NCBI GenBank assembly: GCA_050694055.1
Contig: JBOGWX010000019.1
Location: 1 to 33,558, forward strand
Direction of reading: 5' to 3'
Length of the DNA stretch: 33,558 nucleotides
Origin: WHSV01 sp050694055
GTDB lineage: Bacteria; Actinomycetota; CADDZG01; WHSQ01
Positions 1-6,539 of this stretch are shown piece after piece (the first letter of the stretch is position 1; each line of letters starts with the position of its first letter). Below the pieces are notes generated by a model that saw only the letters and a list, made by a program, of their open reading frames with translations, made no database searches and was not told where the DNA came from. The translations under genes and the position numbers were made by a program.

Positions 1-2331
1 GTCCCCACCCTCACGCCTGCCCCCTCGGTCACGTCCGCCGTCGCGCCGGGAGCGGCCACGGTCACGGTCTCGATCACGGCCTCCACCGCCGCGGCGACTT
101 CCACCGCTCTCGCCCGCGGCGGCGCGCGCCTCCTCGAGGGACTTGCCCTGTGCTACCTGACGGTCCAGCCAGGCGACCGGCGTCAGGTTGACCTTGCCCA
201 TGGGGTCGACCTCGGTGATCTCGACCTCGAGCTCGTCTCCCACGTTGACCGCGTCCTCGACCTTGTCGATGCGGCCCTCGCCCAGCTTGCTGATGTGAAC
301 GAGCCCGTCGCGTCCCGGAAGGATGTTTACGAAGGCACCGAACGGCATGGTCTTGACGACGGCGCCGGTGTAGCGCTCGCCGGCCTCCGGCATCTTCGGG
401 TTTGCGAGCTCCTCGATCATCTCGATGGCCCTGTCGGCCGCGGCCTGATCGGCGGCACCGATGAAGATCGTTCCGTCCTGCTGGATATCGATCTCGGCAC
501 CGGACTGCTCGACGATCTGGTTGATGTGCTTGCCCTTGGGCCCGATGACCTCGCCGATCTTGTCGGTGGGCACCTTGATGGCCTCGATGCGCGGCGCCCT
601 CGGCTGGAGCTCAGCGCGCGGCGAGCTCAGCGACTCGTTCATCTTCGAGATGATGTGAAGCCGTGCGTCGCGCGCCTGGCGCAGTGCGTCGCGCAGCACG
701 CCAGCCGGGATCCCCTGGATCTTGGTGTCGAGCTGAAGCGCCGTGACGACGTCCTCGGTGCCCGCCACCTTGAAGTCCATGTCTCCCGCGGCGTCCTCGT
801 CTCCGAGGATGTCCGTCAGCGGGACGAACTTGTCGCCCTCGTTGACGAGACCCATAGCCACGCCGCCGACGTGCTTGCCGCCGCGGACCGGGACACCGGC
901 GTCCATGAGCGACAACGACGAGCCGCAGACACTCGCCATCGAGGTCGATCCGTTGGACGACAAGATCTCGCTCACCACTCGGATCGCGTAGGGGAAGTCC
1001 TCGCGGCTGGGGATGACCGGCAGGATCGCCTTCTCGGCCAGCGCGCCGTGTCCGATCTCACGGCGCTTCGGCCCCCGCATGAACCCGGCCTCTCCGGTCG
1101 AGTACGGCGGGAAGTTGTAGTTGTGCATGTAGCGCTTGGTCTCCTGGAGGCTGAGGTCGTCGACCATCTGCTCCATCCGACCCATGCCGAGAGTCGTGAT
1201 GCTGAGGGCCTGGGTCTCGCCCCGGGTGAACAGACCGGATCCGTGCACCCGCGGGATGATGCTGGTCTGCGTCCAGATCGGACGAACCTCATCGGCGCGA
1301 CGGCCGTCCAGCCGGACGTTGGACTCGATGATGCGCCGGCGCTGGATCTTCTTGGCGAGCGCGCCGACTGCGTTGGCGATGAAGCTTTCCTGCTCGGGAA
1401 ACTCCTCTTTGAGCCGCTCCAGCAGGTCGGCTTTGATCTCGGCCAGCCGCTTGCGACGATCGGGCTTCACCCGGATCTCCAGTGCCTCGCTCAGCGCGGC
1501 CTCGCCCTCGGCTCGAACACGCTCCATGATCTCGTCGGTGTAGTCGATGAACAGCGGGTAGTCGGGCTGGTCGCCGTCGATCGTGCCCTTGGGCTTGCCG
1601 GCGACGCCGGCCAGCTCGTTCTGCAGGTCGATGATCTCCGCGATGTAGGCCTTGGAGGCCTCGATCCCGTCGGCCAGGACCTCCTCGTCGGGGGCCTGAG
1701 CGCCCTCTTCGATGAGCGCGAACATGTTCTCCGATCCGCCGGCCTCGATCATCATGATGTCGACCTCGCCCGATGACGGGTTCATCCGTCCCGCGATGAC
1801 GAGTTCGATGGTCGCCTCCGCGTCCTCCTCGTGAGTCGGGTGCGGCACCCACTGCCCGTCGATGTGGCTCATCCGCACCGCCCCGATGGGCCCCTGAAAG
1901 GGCGCGTCCGAGATGGCCAGCGCGGCCGACGCCGCGTTGAGGGCGAGGATGTCGGTCGGGTTCGAGTTGTCTACCGACAGGGTGGTGACCACGATGTGAA
2001 CCTCGTGGCGGAAACCCTCCGGGAACGCCGGGCGAAGCGGCCGGTCGATGAGGCGAGCCAGCAGCGTGGCCTTCTCGCCCGCACGGCCCTCGCGCCGGAA
2101 GAAACCACCGGGGATCTTGCCCGCGGCATACATCTTCTCCTCGATATCGACCGTGAGCGGGAAGAAGTCGCCCTCACCTCGAGGTGCCGACGTCGCCGCG
2201 GTGGCGAGAATCGTCGTCTCGCCCAGTTGTCCCATGACGGCGCCCGCGGCTTGGCCCGCCAGGCGTCCCGTCTCGAAGCGGAAGAGCTTTCCGCCGATCT
2301 TTCTTTCTACGAATCTCGGGTCCGGTTGCAT
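1..2331 (-). CDS. pnp: Polyribonucleotide nucleotidyltransferase (PNPase), 3' end cut by window
   Basis: PNPase is the phosphorolytic 3'-5' exoribonuclease of RNA turnover. The 777 visible codons run from ATG at 2331 and are still open at base 1. The order is first RNase PH-like domain (from MQPDPRFVERKIGG), an all-alpha linker, and the second, catalytic RNase PH domain with GSGLFTRGETQAL and DILGDEDAAGDMDFKVAGT, which carries the catalytic aspartates. A KH domain follows (KVPTDKIGEVIGPKGKHIN) and then an S1 domain (GAVVKTMPFGAFVNILPGRDGLVHIS). The last about 50 codons, near 1-150, form an Arg/Gly/Asp-rich tail (runs such as GGGGRDRDRDRGRSRRDGG) beyond the S1 domain. A strong AGGAGG lies 8 bases before the ATG. 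It is downstream of rpsO, the usual arrangement. Family assignment is essentially certain; only the true C-terminus is missing. Confidence 0.97.
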   Translation of the reverse strand, partial: MQPDPRFVERKIGGKLFRFETGRLAGQAAGAVMGQLGETTILATAATSAPRGEGDFFPLTVDIEEKMYAAGKIPGGFFRREGRAGEKATLLARLIDRPLRPAFPEGFRHEVHIVVTTLSVDNSNPTDILALNAASAALAISDAPFQGPIGAVRMSHIDGQWVPHPTHEEDAEATIELVIAGRMNPSSGEVDIMMIEAGGSENMFALIEEGAQAPDEEVLADGIEASKAYIAEIIDLQNELAGVAGKPKGTIDGDQPDYPLFIDYTDEIMERVRAEGEAALSEALEIRVKPDRRKRLAEIKADLLERLKEEFPEQESFIANAVGALAKKIQRRRIIESNVRLDGRRADEVRPIWTQTSIIPRVHGSGLFTRGETQALSITTLGMGRMEQMVDDLSLQETKRYMHNYNFPPYSTGEAGFMRGPKRREIGHGALAEKAILPVIPSREDFPYAIRVVSEILSSNGSTSMASVCGSSLSLMDAGVPVRGGKHVGGVAMGLVNEGDKFVPLTDILGDEDAAGDMDFKVAGTEDVVTALQLDTKIQGIPAGVLRDALRQARDARLHIISKMNESLSSPRAELQPRAPRIEAIKVPTDKIGEVIGPKGKHINQIVEQSGAEIDIQQDGTIFIGAADQAAADRAIEMIEELANPKMPEAGERYTGAVVKTMPFGAFVNILPGRDGLVHISKLGEGRIDKVEDAVNVGDELEVEITEVDPMGKVNLTPVAWLDRQVAQGKSLEEARAAAGESGGSRRGGGGRDRDRDRGRSRRDGGRDRGGRREGGD

Positions 2332-2339
2332 TTCGGAAT

Positions 2340-2398
2340 CCCTCCTGATTGAGCTGTTGGACACGGCGAGCGCGCTCGCCGCTATGCGATCAGGAGAG
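2340..2398 (-). promoter_or_regulatory. pnp leader stem that can sequester the ribosome-binding site
   Basis: In the minus-strand RNA, CUCCUGAU (plus 2389-2396) is perfectly complementary to AUCAGGAG (plus 2342-2349), which contains the pnp Shine-Dalgarno sequence. Two more pairs (one G-U) extend the helix to about 10 bp. The enclosed 39 bases contain a second hairpin, GGCGAG-CGCG-CTCGCC (2365-2380). Seen directly: the complementarity. Inferred: translational control of pnp. PNPase is known in E. coli to autoregulate through a stem in its leader, so a comparable role is reasonable but unproven here. Confidence 0.5.
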
Positions 2399-2484
2399 GT
2401 GCCAGCCATGGCCGATTGTCAGTGGCCAGCCCATCCTTTGAAATCTCTCAAACGATGGACTCACAACTGATAACCGACCTAATC

Positions 2485-2502
2485 GGCGCTCAGAAGAGCG
2501 CC
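2485..2502 (-). other. rpsO-pnp intergenic hairpin
   Basis: GGCGCTC-AGAA-GAGCGCC is a perfect 7-bp stem with a four-base loop in the 289-base rpsO-pnp spacer. No T-run follows on the minus strand, so it is a poor intrinsic terminator. It may be an mRNA processing or stability hairpin between rpsO and pnp. The rest of the spacer holds the pnp leader stem, another palindrome at 2575-2594, and nothing coding that I can support. Confidence 0.45.
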
Positions 2503-2574
2503 TAGAAGCCGGCCCTCCCCTACCTACTCAACTACCTAGAGTCTGCCGGCGATGTCTCCCTTCATCTTATCTGC

Positions 2575-2594
2575 GCGATCGTCGAGACGATCGC
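2575..2594. repeat. 20-bp palindromic core (copy in rpsO-pnp spacer)
   Basis: GCGATCGTCGAGACGATCGC: two 8-base arms around CGAG. The same 20 bases occur exactly at 3744-3763 and 3849-3868 inside the hypA repeat. A close variant (GCGATCGCCGAGGCGATCGC) occurs at 14455-14474 and 14533-14552. The flanks here are not related to those of the other copies. It lies shortly downstream of the rpsO stop and would fold as a hairpin in the rpsO-pnp transcript. Confidence 0.7.
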
Positions 2595-2620
2595 TGATCT
2601 GGTCACTCGCGATCCTAAGA

Positions 2621-2890
2621 CTATCGACGCAGCCCCAGCTTCGTGATGATCGCCCGGTAGCGCTCGATGTCCTCGCGCTGCAGGTAGCCGAGAAGACGCC
2701 GCCGGCGTCCCACCATGCGGAGCAGGCCGCGCCGGGAGTGGTGGTCCTTGGGGTGATCCTTGAGGTGCTCGGTGAGCTCGGAGATCCGGGTGGAGAGGAG
2801 TGCGATCTGCACCTCGGGGGAGCCGGTGTCGCCCTGCGAGCGGGCGTGCTCCGAGATGATCTCGTTCTTTTGTTCGTTGAGCAGAGCCAT
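2621..2890 (-). CDS. rpsO: 30S ribosomal protein S15 (uS15)
   Basis: An 89-residue primary 16S rRNA-binding protein that nucleates the central domain of the 30S subunit. The length is exactly that of the family. Diagnostic stretches are GDTGSPEVQIALLSTRI, LTEHLKDHPKDHHSRRGLL and the basic GRRRRLLGYL helix. The ATG at 2890 has a GAAGGGA element about 13 bases upstream, rather far. A stem in the leader ends two bases before the ATG (separate entry). It lies 91 bases after hypB and is followed by pnp. In most bacteria rpsO follows truB/ribF directly; here the hydrogenase island separates them. Confidence 0.98.
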   Translation of the reverse strand: MALLNEQKNEIISEHARSQGDTGSPEVQIALLSTRISELTEHLKDHPKDHHSRRGLLRMVGRRRRLLGYLQREDIERYRAIITKLGLRR

Positions 2891-2892
2891 GC

Positions 2893-2939
2893 GCGTGTTC
2901 AGATCCCTTCAGGAGTGTGAATGCCCGCCGGGAACACGC
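2893..2939 (-). promoter_or_regulatory. rpsO leader stem abutting the start codon
   Basis: In the minus-strand RNA, GCGUGUUC (plus 2932-2939) pairs perfectly with GAACACGC (plus 2893-2900), closing a 31-base loop that contains the only purine-rich ribosome-binding element. The 3' arm ends two bases before the rpsO ATG. Seen: an 8-bp perfect complementarity. Inferred: a possible S15 autoregulatory site. rpsO is autoregulated by leader structures in several bacteria, but those structures differ between lineages, so homology is not claimed. Confidence 0.45.
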
Positions 2940-2981
2940 CTAGCGAGCGAACTCATATTAGCAGGTCGAACGACTCCAGCG

Positions 2982-3659
2982 TCATGATGTTCGAACGGGC
3001 GTTCGAGCCCGGTCCAACAGCCACTTCCGCCACGCATCGACGCCCTCGCCGGTGCGACCGCTTACCAGCGCGTGCGCGACGTCCGGGTGCACGCAGTCCA
3101 GGTGCCGCAGGAAGAGATCGAGGTCGAAGTCGAGGTGGGGCAACAGGTCGATCTTGTTGATCAGGATGAGCTCGCAGGAATGGAACATCAGCGGGTACTT
3201 GAGGGGCTTCTCTTCACCCTCGGTCACCGATGACACCATCACGCGCGCGTCCTCGCCCACGGTGAACTCGGCCGGGCACACGAGATTGCCCACGTTCTCG
3301 ATGATCAGCAGATCTACCTCGGCGAGGGGCAGAGACGGGATCGCCGAACGAACCATGTTCGCGTCGAGGTGGCACTCGCCGCCAAAGGTCACGTTGGTGC
3401 TGATCTGCACCACGGGGACGCCGAGAGCTTCGATCCGATCGGCGTCGAGAGAACCCTGGACATCGCCCTCGAGCACCGCGACCCGAACCTCGTCGAGGTC
3501 CCCGAGCACCCGCTCGAGCAGGGTCGTCTTGCCTGCGCCCGGCGAGCTCATCAGGTTGACCACCTTCACCGAGGCCCGGTCGAAGTCGGCTCGGTTGGCG
3601 CGGGCGATGGTCGTGTTGGCGTCGAGGACGCCCTCACGAACCGGCACTGGATGATGCAC
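2982..3659 (-). CDS. hypB: Hydrogenase nickel-incorporation GTPase HypB
   Basis: SIMIBI-class GTPase that works with HypA to insert nickel into the hydrogenase large subunit. With GTG at 3659 the protein has 225 residues: P-loop SSPGAGKTT (38-46), EGDVQGSLDADRI, the metal-site GGECHLDA with Cys96-His97, IIENVGNLVCPAEF, and the guanine motif INKID. The start was chosen because MHHPVPVREGVLDANTTIA is HypB-like, while the frame upstream is only tandem-repeat translation (a longer in-frame ATG exists at 3824). GGGAGG lies about 11 bases before the GTG. There is no N-terminal CxxCGC or His-rich nickel-storage segment beyond two histidines. It overlaps the extended 3' end of hypA by 26 bases and is the last gene of the island. 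Confidence 0.93.
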   Translation of the reverse strand: MHHPVPVREGVLDANTTIARANRADFDRASVKVVNLMSSPGAGKTTLLERVLGDLDEVRVAVLEGDVQGSLDADRIEALGVPVVQISTNVTFGGECHLDANMVRSAIPSLPLAEVDLLIIENVGNLVCPAEFTVGEDARVMVSSVTEGEEKPLKYPLMFHSCELILINKIDLLPHLDFDLDLFLRHLDCVHPDVAHALVSGRTGEGVDAWRKWLLDRARTPVRTS

Positions 3660-4209
3660 TTTTCTGCTTCCCTCCCGTTGCGACACCCTCCTGGGTGGCT
3701 TCACTTTCCGCCGTCGCATTTGCGACGCCGTCGGGTAATGCTCGCGATCGTCGAGACGATCGCTTTTTCGGCTTCCCTCCCGTGGCGACACCCTCCTGGG
3801 TGGCTTCACTTTCCGCCGTCGCATTTGCGACGCCGTCGGGTAATGCTCGCGATCGTCGAGACGATCGCTTTTTCTGCTCCTCCTCGATAATGATCGACTC
3901 GACCTCGAACTCCTCGCCTGCGGTCACCGATGCATCTCCGGCACCGCAGCGTGGACACCTAAACGACGGTGTGTCGAGGCTCCACTCATGCCCGCAGCCG
4001 CATCTCATCCGACCGGAGATCACCGTTTGCTCGAGACGGGCCCCCTCACAAACCGTAGCGCGCGCCACCAGTTCGAAGTAGAATGCCAGGCTGTCCGGGA
4101 CGACCTGGCGCAATGCACCCACGCGCAACTTGACCACGCTCACCGTTTGCCCGCCGGCGTGTTTCGCGACCGTGTTGACGATGGCGCTGGACAACGACAG
4201 CTCATGCAT
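3634..4209 (-). CDS. hypA: Hydrogenase nickel chaperone HypA with repeat-derived C-terminal extension
   Basis: HypA binds nickel at the N-terminal MHE and docks with HypB. Seen here: MHELSLSSAIVNTV, then a zinc site formed by Cys70, Cys72, Cys85 and Cys88 (CGCG...CPRCG), and the usual acidic end EEFEVESIIIEEE near residue 111. HypA proteins normally stop about here (113-118 residues), but this frame continues to 191. Residues from about 113 on are two copies of a 35-residue, basic, low-complexity unit (KKRSSRRSRALPDGVANATA and following) encoded by a 105-bp DNA repeat. Removing the 210 bp of repeat would restore normal length. The start overlaps the end of the protease gene by 8 bases. The tail is probably not needed for nickel delivery (inference). 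Confidence 0.92.
   Translation of the reverse strand: MHELSLSSAIVNTVAKHAGGQTVSVVKLRVGALRQVVPDSLAFYFELVARATVCEGARLEQTVISGRMRCGCGHEWSLDTPSFRCPRCGAGDASVTAGEEFEVESIIIEEEQKKRSSRRSRALPDGVANATAESEATQEGVATGGKPKKRSSRRSRALPDGVANATAESEATQEGVATGGKQKSASSSAGS
3666..3875. repeat. 105-bp direct tandem repeat, two copies, hairpin-rich
   Basis: Copies at 3666-3770 and 3771-3875 differ at only two positions I can see (GTTGC/GTGGC and the last base). Each unit holds three potential hairpins: CACCC-TCCT-GGGTG, CGTCGCA-TT-TGCGACG, and the 20-bp core GCGATCGTCGAGACGATCGC followed on the plus strand by TTTTT. As 105 is a multiple of three, the repeat stays open in the hypA frame, in the hypB frame, and also on the opposite strand. 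It forms the C-terminal extension of hypA and lies directly before the hypB start. Confidence 0.9.
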
Positions 4210-4726
4210 GACTGGACGTGGTCAGGACCTCGTTGACCGTGGTGATGATGAGCTCCACGGCATCATCGACTGCTCCCTCGACCGCATCGCTGAGGCCGAG
4301 GCCCATCTCCTCGACCGTGGCCGGCTCGCAAGCGATGACGATCACCCTCCCCGGCCACCCGCCGACGCTCTTGACGAAGCGAAGCACCGTTTGGGGATCC
4401 ATGCCGTGCGGGTCGATCATGTCGCCATCCTCGATGCCACCTTCGACGGACTCGGGGTCGGGTTCCATGACGTAGAGCGTCCCCGGTTCGCCACCCTGCC
4501 GGCTGATGTCGACGAGGATGAGCGCGCTGTAACCCCGCATGACCTCGTAGGCGAGGTTCAACCCTCCCGTCCCGAAGTCGAGAACGGCAACGCCCTCGGG
4601 CAGCGCGCGCGACTCCAGGCGCTTGGCCACCTCGGTAGCGAAACCGTCGTCCTTCATCCACAGGTTCCCGACCGCGGCCACCAGCACCCGAGGCTCGAGG
4701 GTGCGTCCCTCTTGCTCTGGGTTCAC
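4202..4726 (-). CDS. [NiFe]-hydrogenase maturation protease (M52 family)
   Basis: Endopeptidase that removes the short C-terminal peptide of the nickel-loaded large subunit. The 174 residues show the family signature GNLWMKDDG (20-28), LVDISR with Asp73, and DPHGMDP with His107; these match the Glu/Asp, Asp and His metal ligands known from E. coli HybD. The DFGTGGLNLAYEVM segment is also typical. The GTG start at 4726 overlaps the TGA of the upstream gene as GTGA, so translation is coupled. Its likely substrate is the large subunit at 7810-9585, which has a 19-residue tail after the CxxCxxH motif. Confidence 0.92.
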   Translation of the reverse strand: MNPEQEGRTLEPRVLVAAVGNLWMKDDGFATEVAKRLESRALPEGVAVLDFGTGGLNLAYEVMRGYSALILVDISRQGGEPGTLYVMEPDPESVEGGIEDGDMIDPHGMDPQTVLRFVKSVGGWPGRVIVIACEPATVEEMGLGLSDAVEGAVDDAVELIITTVNEVLTTSSHA

Positions 4727-5844
4727 GTCTCCAGCACCTCCACCTCGTCGGAGAAGAAGAACAGGTAGCGGCCGCTCTCGCCCAGAACCTCCTGCATCGG
4801 ATCGCTGTCGACCGTGACTCCGAGATAGAGCTTGTCGTCGTAATCGAGATAGATCCGTCGCAGCGTCGCCACCCTCCCATCGAGCATCCTGTCGTAGACG
4901 TCGGTGCGGTCGCCGAGACGCAAGGCGAGCTTGGCCCCCGGACGTACCGTGCGGCCGTTGACGACGGCCTCTTTCTCGCCACGCTCGGGAGCAGGCGTCT
5001 GGGGAGCGCGTCCTGCAGCGGGGTGCATGACGCCGTGAAGGTCGAGCAGGTCCTCGGGAGCCACGGCCAGGGCGCGGTCGATCATGGCCCTCACCGCAGG
5101 GTCTCCCTCGGCGATCGACGAACGTTCGTCGTCGCTCAGCGCGTGCACGTGCAGCAGCAGGGCCTCCTCGATCTCGGTGCCGTCGAACAGGTTGCCGCGA
5201 CTCTGGGGAGCGATCTCGGGATGGTCGGGCAGCATGATGGCGGCTCCCACCACAGCGCCATCATCATCCGCCGCCAGGACGGGCCAGGTGTTCACGTTGT
5301 GGCAGCCGCGAGCCTCGAGAGGCGACAGGAAACGGCCGGCGCCCACTCGCAGAACTGGATGCGTCGAGATCAGAGAATGAGTCAGAGCACCCGCACGATC
5401 CTGGCCGTCCGGGCCGAGGTCCTCCGTTCGGGTCGTGTTGCTCACCCTGAGAGTGACGCGCCGGGTACCCGCGTCGACGGTTCGGGCCGAGAGGTGCAGA
5501 GCCCCGCTCACCGCATCGAAATCGAAGGGCACCGCCCACGGCCTGCTCGCCAGCTCCCCTAGCGACGAGGTCGGGACCTCGACGCGACGCTCGACGGCCT
5601 CATGTCGCTCGCCGCTGGACTGCAGGAAGACCACCCACGCCTCGATGGCCGCCGCCGGATCTGCTTCGACGATGCAATCCATTTGAATGTGATCGAAGGT
5701 TGCCCCGCTGCGCGCCGCATAGACGGGCGGGTACACGATCCCGAACGGGGTCGGCGTCGCGTTCTTGGTCGCACCGGGCGTGTAGGGGTAGAGGGCATAG
5801 CCTTCGTAAAGCAACGATTCGACCAGCTCGTTGAGGTCGGTCAT
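4723..5844 (-). CDS. Uncharacterised group 1h hydrogenase-cluster protein, 373 residues
   Basis: No named function. The ATG at 5844 overlaps the preceding stop (ATGA), which fixes the start; an upstream extension to 6021 is rejected. The N-terminus MTDLNELVESLLYEGYALYP is followed by a conserved-looking TPFGIVYPP and a long mixed alpha/beta region with HPVLRVGAGRFLSPLE and CHNVNTWPVL. A segment from about 295 to 373 (VRPGAKLALRLGDRTDVYDR and on to FFFSDEVEVLE) looks like a separate small beta-rich domain (inference). There is no signal peptide or membrane segment. From memory of actinobacterial group 1h clusters, a protein of this type regularly accompanies the DUF6084 and DUF5947 proteins and the maturation protease. 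A role in assembly or in the enzyme complex is a guess from context. Confidence 0.8.
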   Translation of the reverse strand: MTDLNELVESLLYEGYALYPYTPGATKNATPTPFGIVYPPVYAARSGATFDHIQMDCIVEADPAAAIEAWVVFLQSSGERHEAVERRVEVPTSSLGELASRPWAVPFDFDAVSGALHLSARTVDAGTRRVTLRVSNTTRTEDLGPDGQDRAGALTHSLISTHPVLRVGAGRFLSPLEARGCHNVNTWPVLAADDDGAVVGAAIMLPDHPEIAPQSRGNLFDGTEIEEALLLHVHALSDDERSSIAEGDPAVRAMIDRALAVAPEDLLDLHGVMHPAAGRAPQTPAPERGEKEAVVNGRTVRPGAKLALRLGDRTDVYDRMLDGRVATLRRIYLDYDDKLYLGVTVDSDPMQEVLGESGRYLFFFSDEVEVLET

Positions 5845-6539
5845 CACCGCCCCTCTCCCGCCGGCGAGTGCTCGTTCGACGCCTCCACCAATTCGGCAAC
5901 GGATGCATCGAGCGAGGGAAGTCCGCGCCGCCGCTGAAAGCGCTGCAGCATCTCGAGCGTCTCGCGCTGCACCCCCACCCAGGCACGGTTGGGATAGAAC
6001 TTGTCGATCGTCTGACGCCACACCTCAATGGGTAGCGCGAAGCGCGCATCACAACTCCACGGCACCGGCTGAACACGAAGCTCTCCTCCATCACCGCGGT
6101 AGAAGATCGTCCCCGAGAACAGAAACGTCATCGGCACGACGCCCTCGGACAGCGCATAGAAGTACTTGACTGCCGCCAGTTCGCTGTCGAAGCTGCACGC
6201 GACCGGGATGTCGAAGGTCTGTTCGCCGCGAAAGCTCGGCACGAGCACGTCCACCTTGCTCCACATGAAGCTTCTCGTGGTCGCGCCCCAGCGCTCGGGC
6301 TCGCCGAACAGGTCGACGAGCGCCGCGCGCGCCTCGGCGTCGTAACGCCGGCGGGCGGGCTCGATGTTGACCTGGCAGGTGAGTGCAATCGTGTAGACCT
6401 CCCGCCCTTGCGGCTCGGTGACCCGCGCGCTGAAGTTCAGCAGCGGTGTGGCGGAGAACCGCGGCGGACTCGCCTCGAGAATTTCCATGCTGGGCCGAGG
6501 GGCCGAGGAGGACTCGGCGGGATGAGCCGGCAGGGTCAT
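5844..6539 (-). CDS. DUF6084-type hydrogenase-cluster protein
   Basis: 231 residues from ATG at 6539, which overlaps the previous stop as ATGA; the stop in turn overlaps the next start as ATGA. Recognised by pattern rather than search: an N-terminal beta-rich stretch (FSATPLLNFSARV), ALTCQVNIEPARRRYDAEARAAL, LFGEPERWGATTRSFMWSKV, the VPSFRGEQTFDIPVACSFD strand pair, AAVKYFYALSEGVVPMTFLF, and VPWSCDARFALPIEVWRQ...YPNRAWV. These resemble the DUF6084 family, whose members sit next to DUF5947 proteins and group 1h hydrogenases in actinobacteria. No cofactor motif, signal peptide or transmembrane helix is evident. Function unknown; tight coupling with neighbours suggests a shared complex or maturation role. 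Confidence 0.8.
   Translation of the reverse strand: MTLPAHPAESSSAPRPSMEILEASPPRFSATPLLNFSARVTEPQGREVYTIALTCQVNIEPARRRYDAEARAALVDLFGEPERWGATTRSFMWSKVDVLVPSFRGEQTFDIPVACSFDSELAAVKYFYALSEGVVPMTFLFSGTIFYRGDGGELRVQPVPWSCDARFALPIEVWRQTIDKFYPNRAWVGVQRETLEMLQRFQRRRGLPSLDASVAELVEASNEHSPAGEGR

Noticed and set aside
295..1776. Long plus-strand open frame opposite pnp
   Set aside because: Antisense shadow of a clear PNPase gene in GC-rich DNA; no family pattern and no ribosome-binding site.
2955..2960. TAATAT -10-like box (minus strand) upstream of rpsO
   Set aside because: Good hexamer, but the only -35-like ATGACG is 20 bases away inside hypB; left as a possibility only.
3660..3824. HypB start at ATG 3824 (280 residues)
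   Set aside because: The extra residues are only translated repeat; GTG 3659 gives the family-like N-terminus. Kept as an open question in the findings.
5116..5131. Perfect palindrome CGACGAACGTTCGTCG
   Set aside because: Lies within the 373-residue protein's coding sequence, has no relation to the GCGATCG family, and has no second copy that I found.
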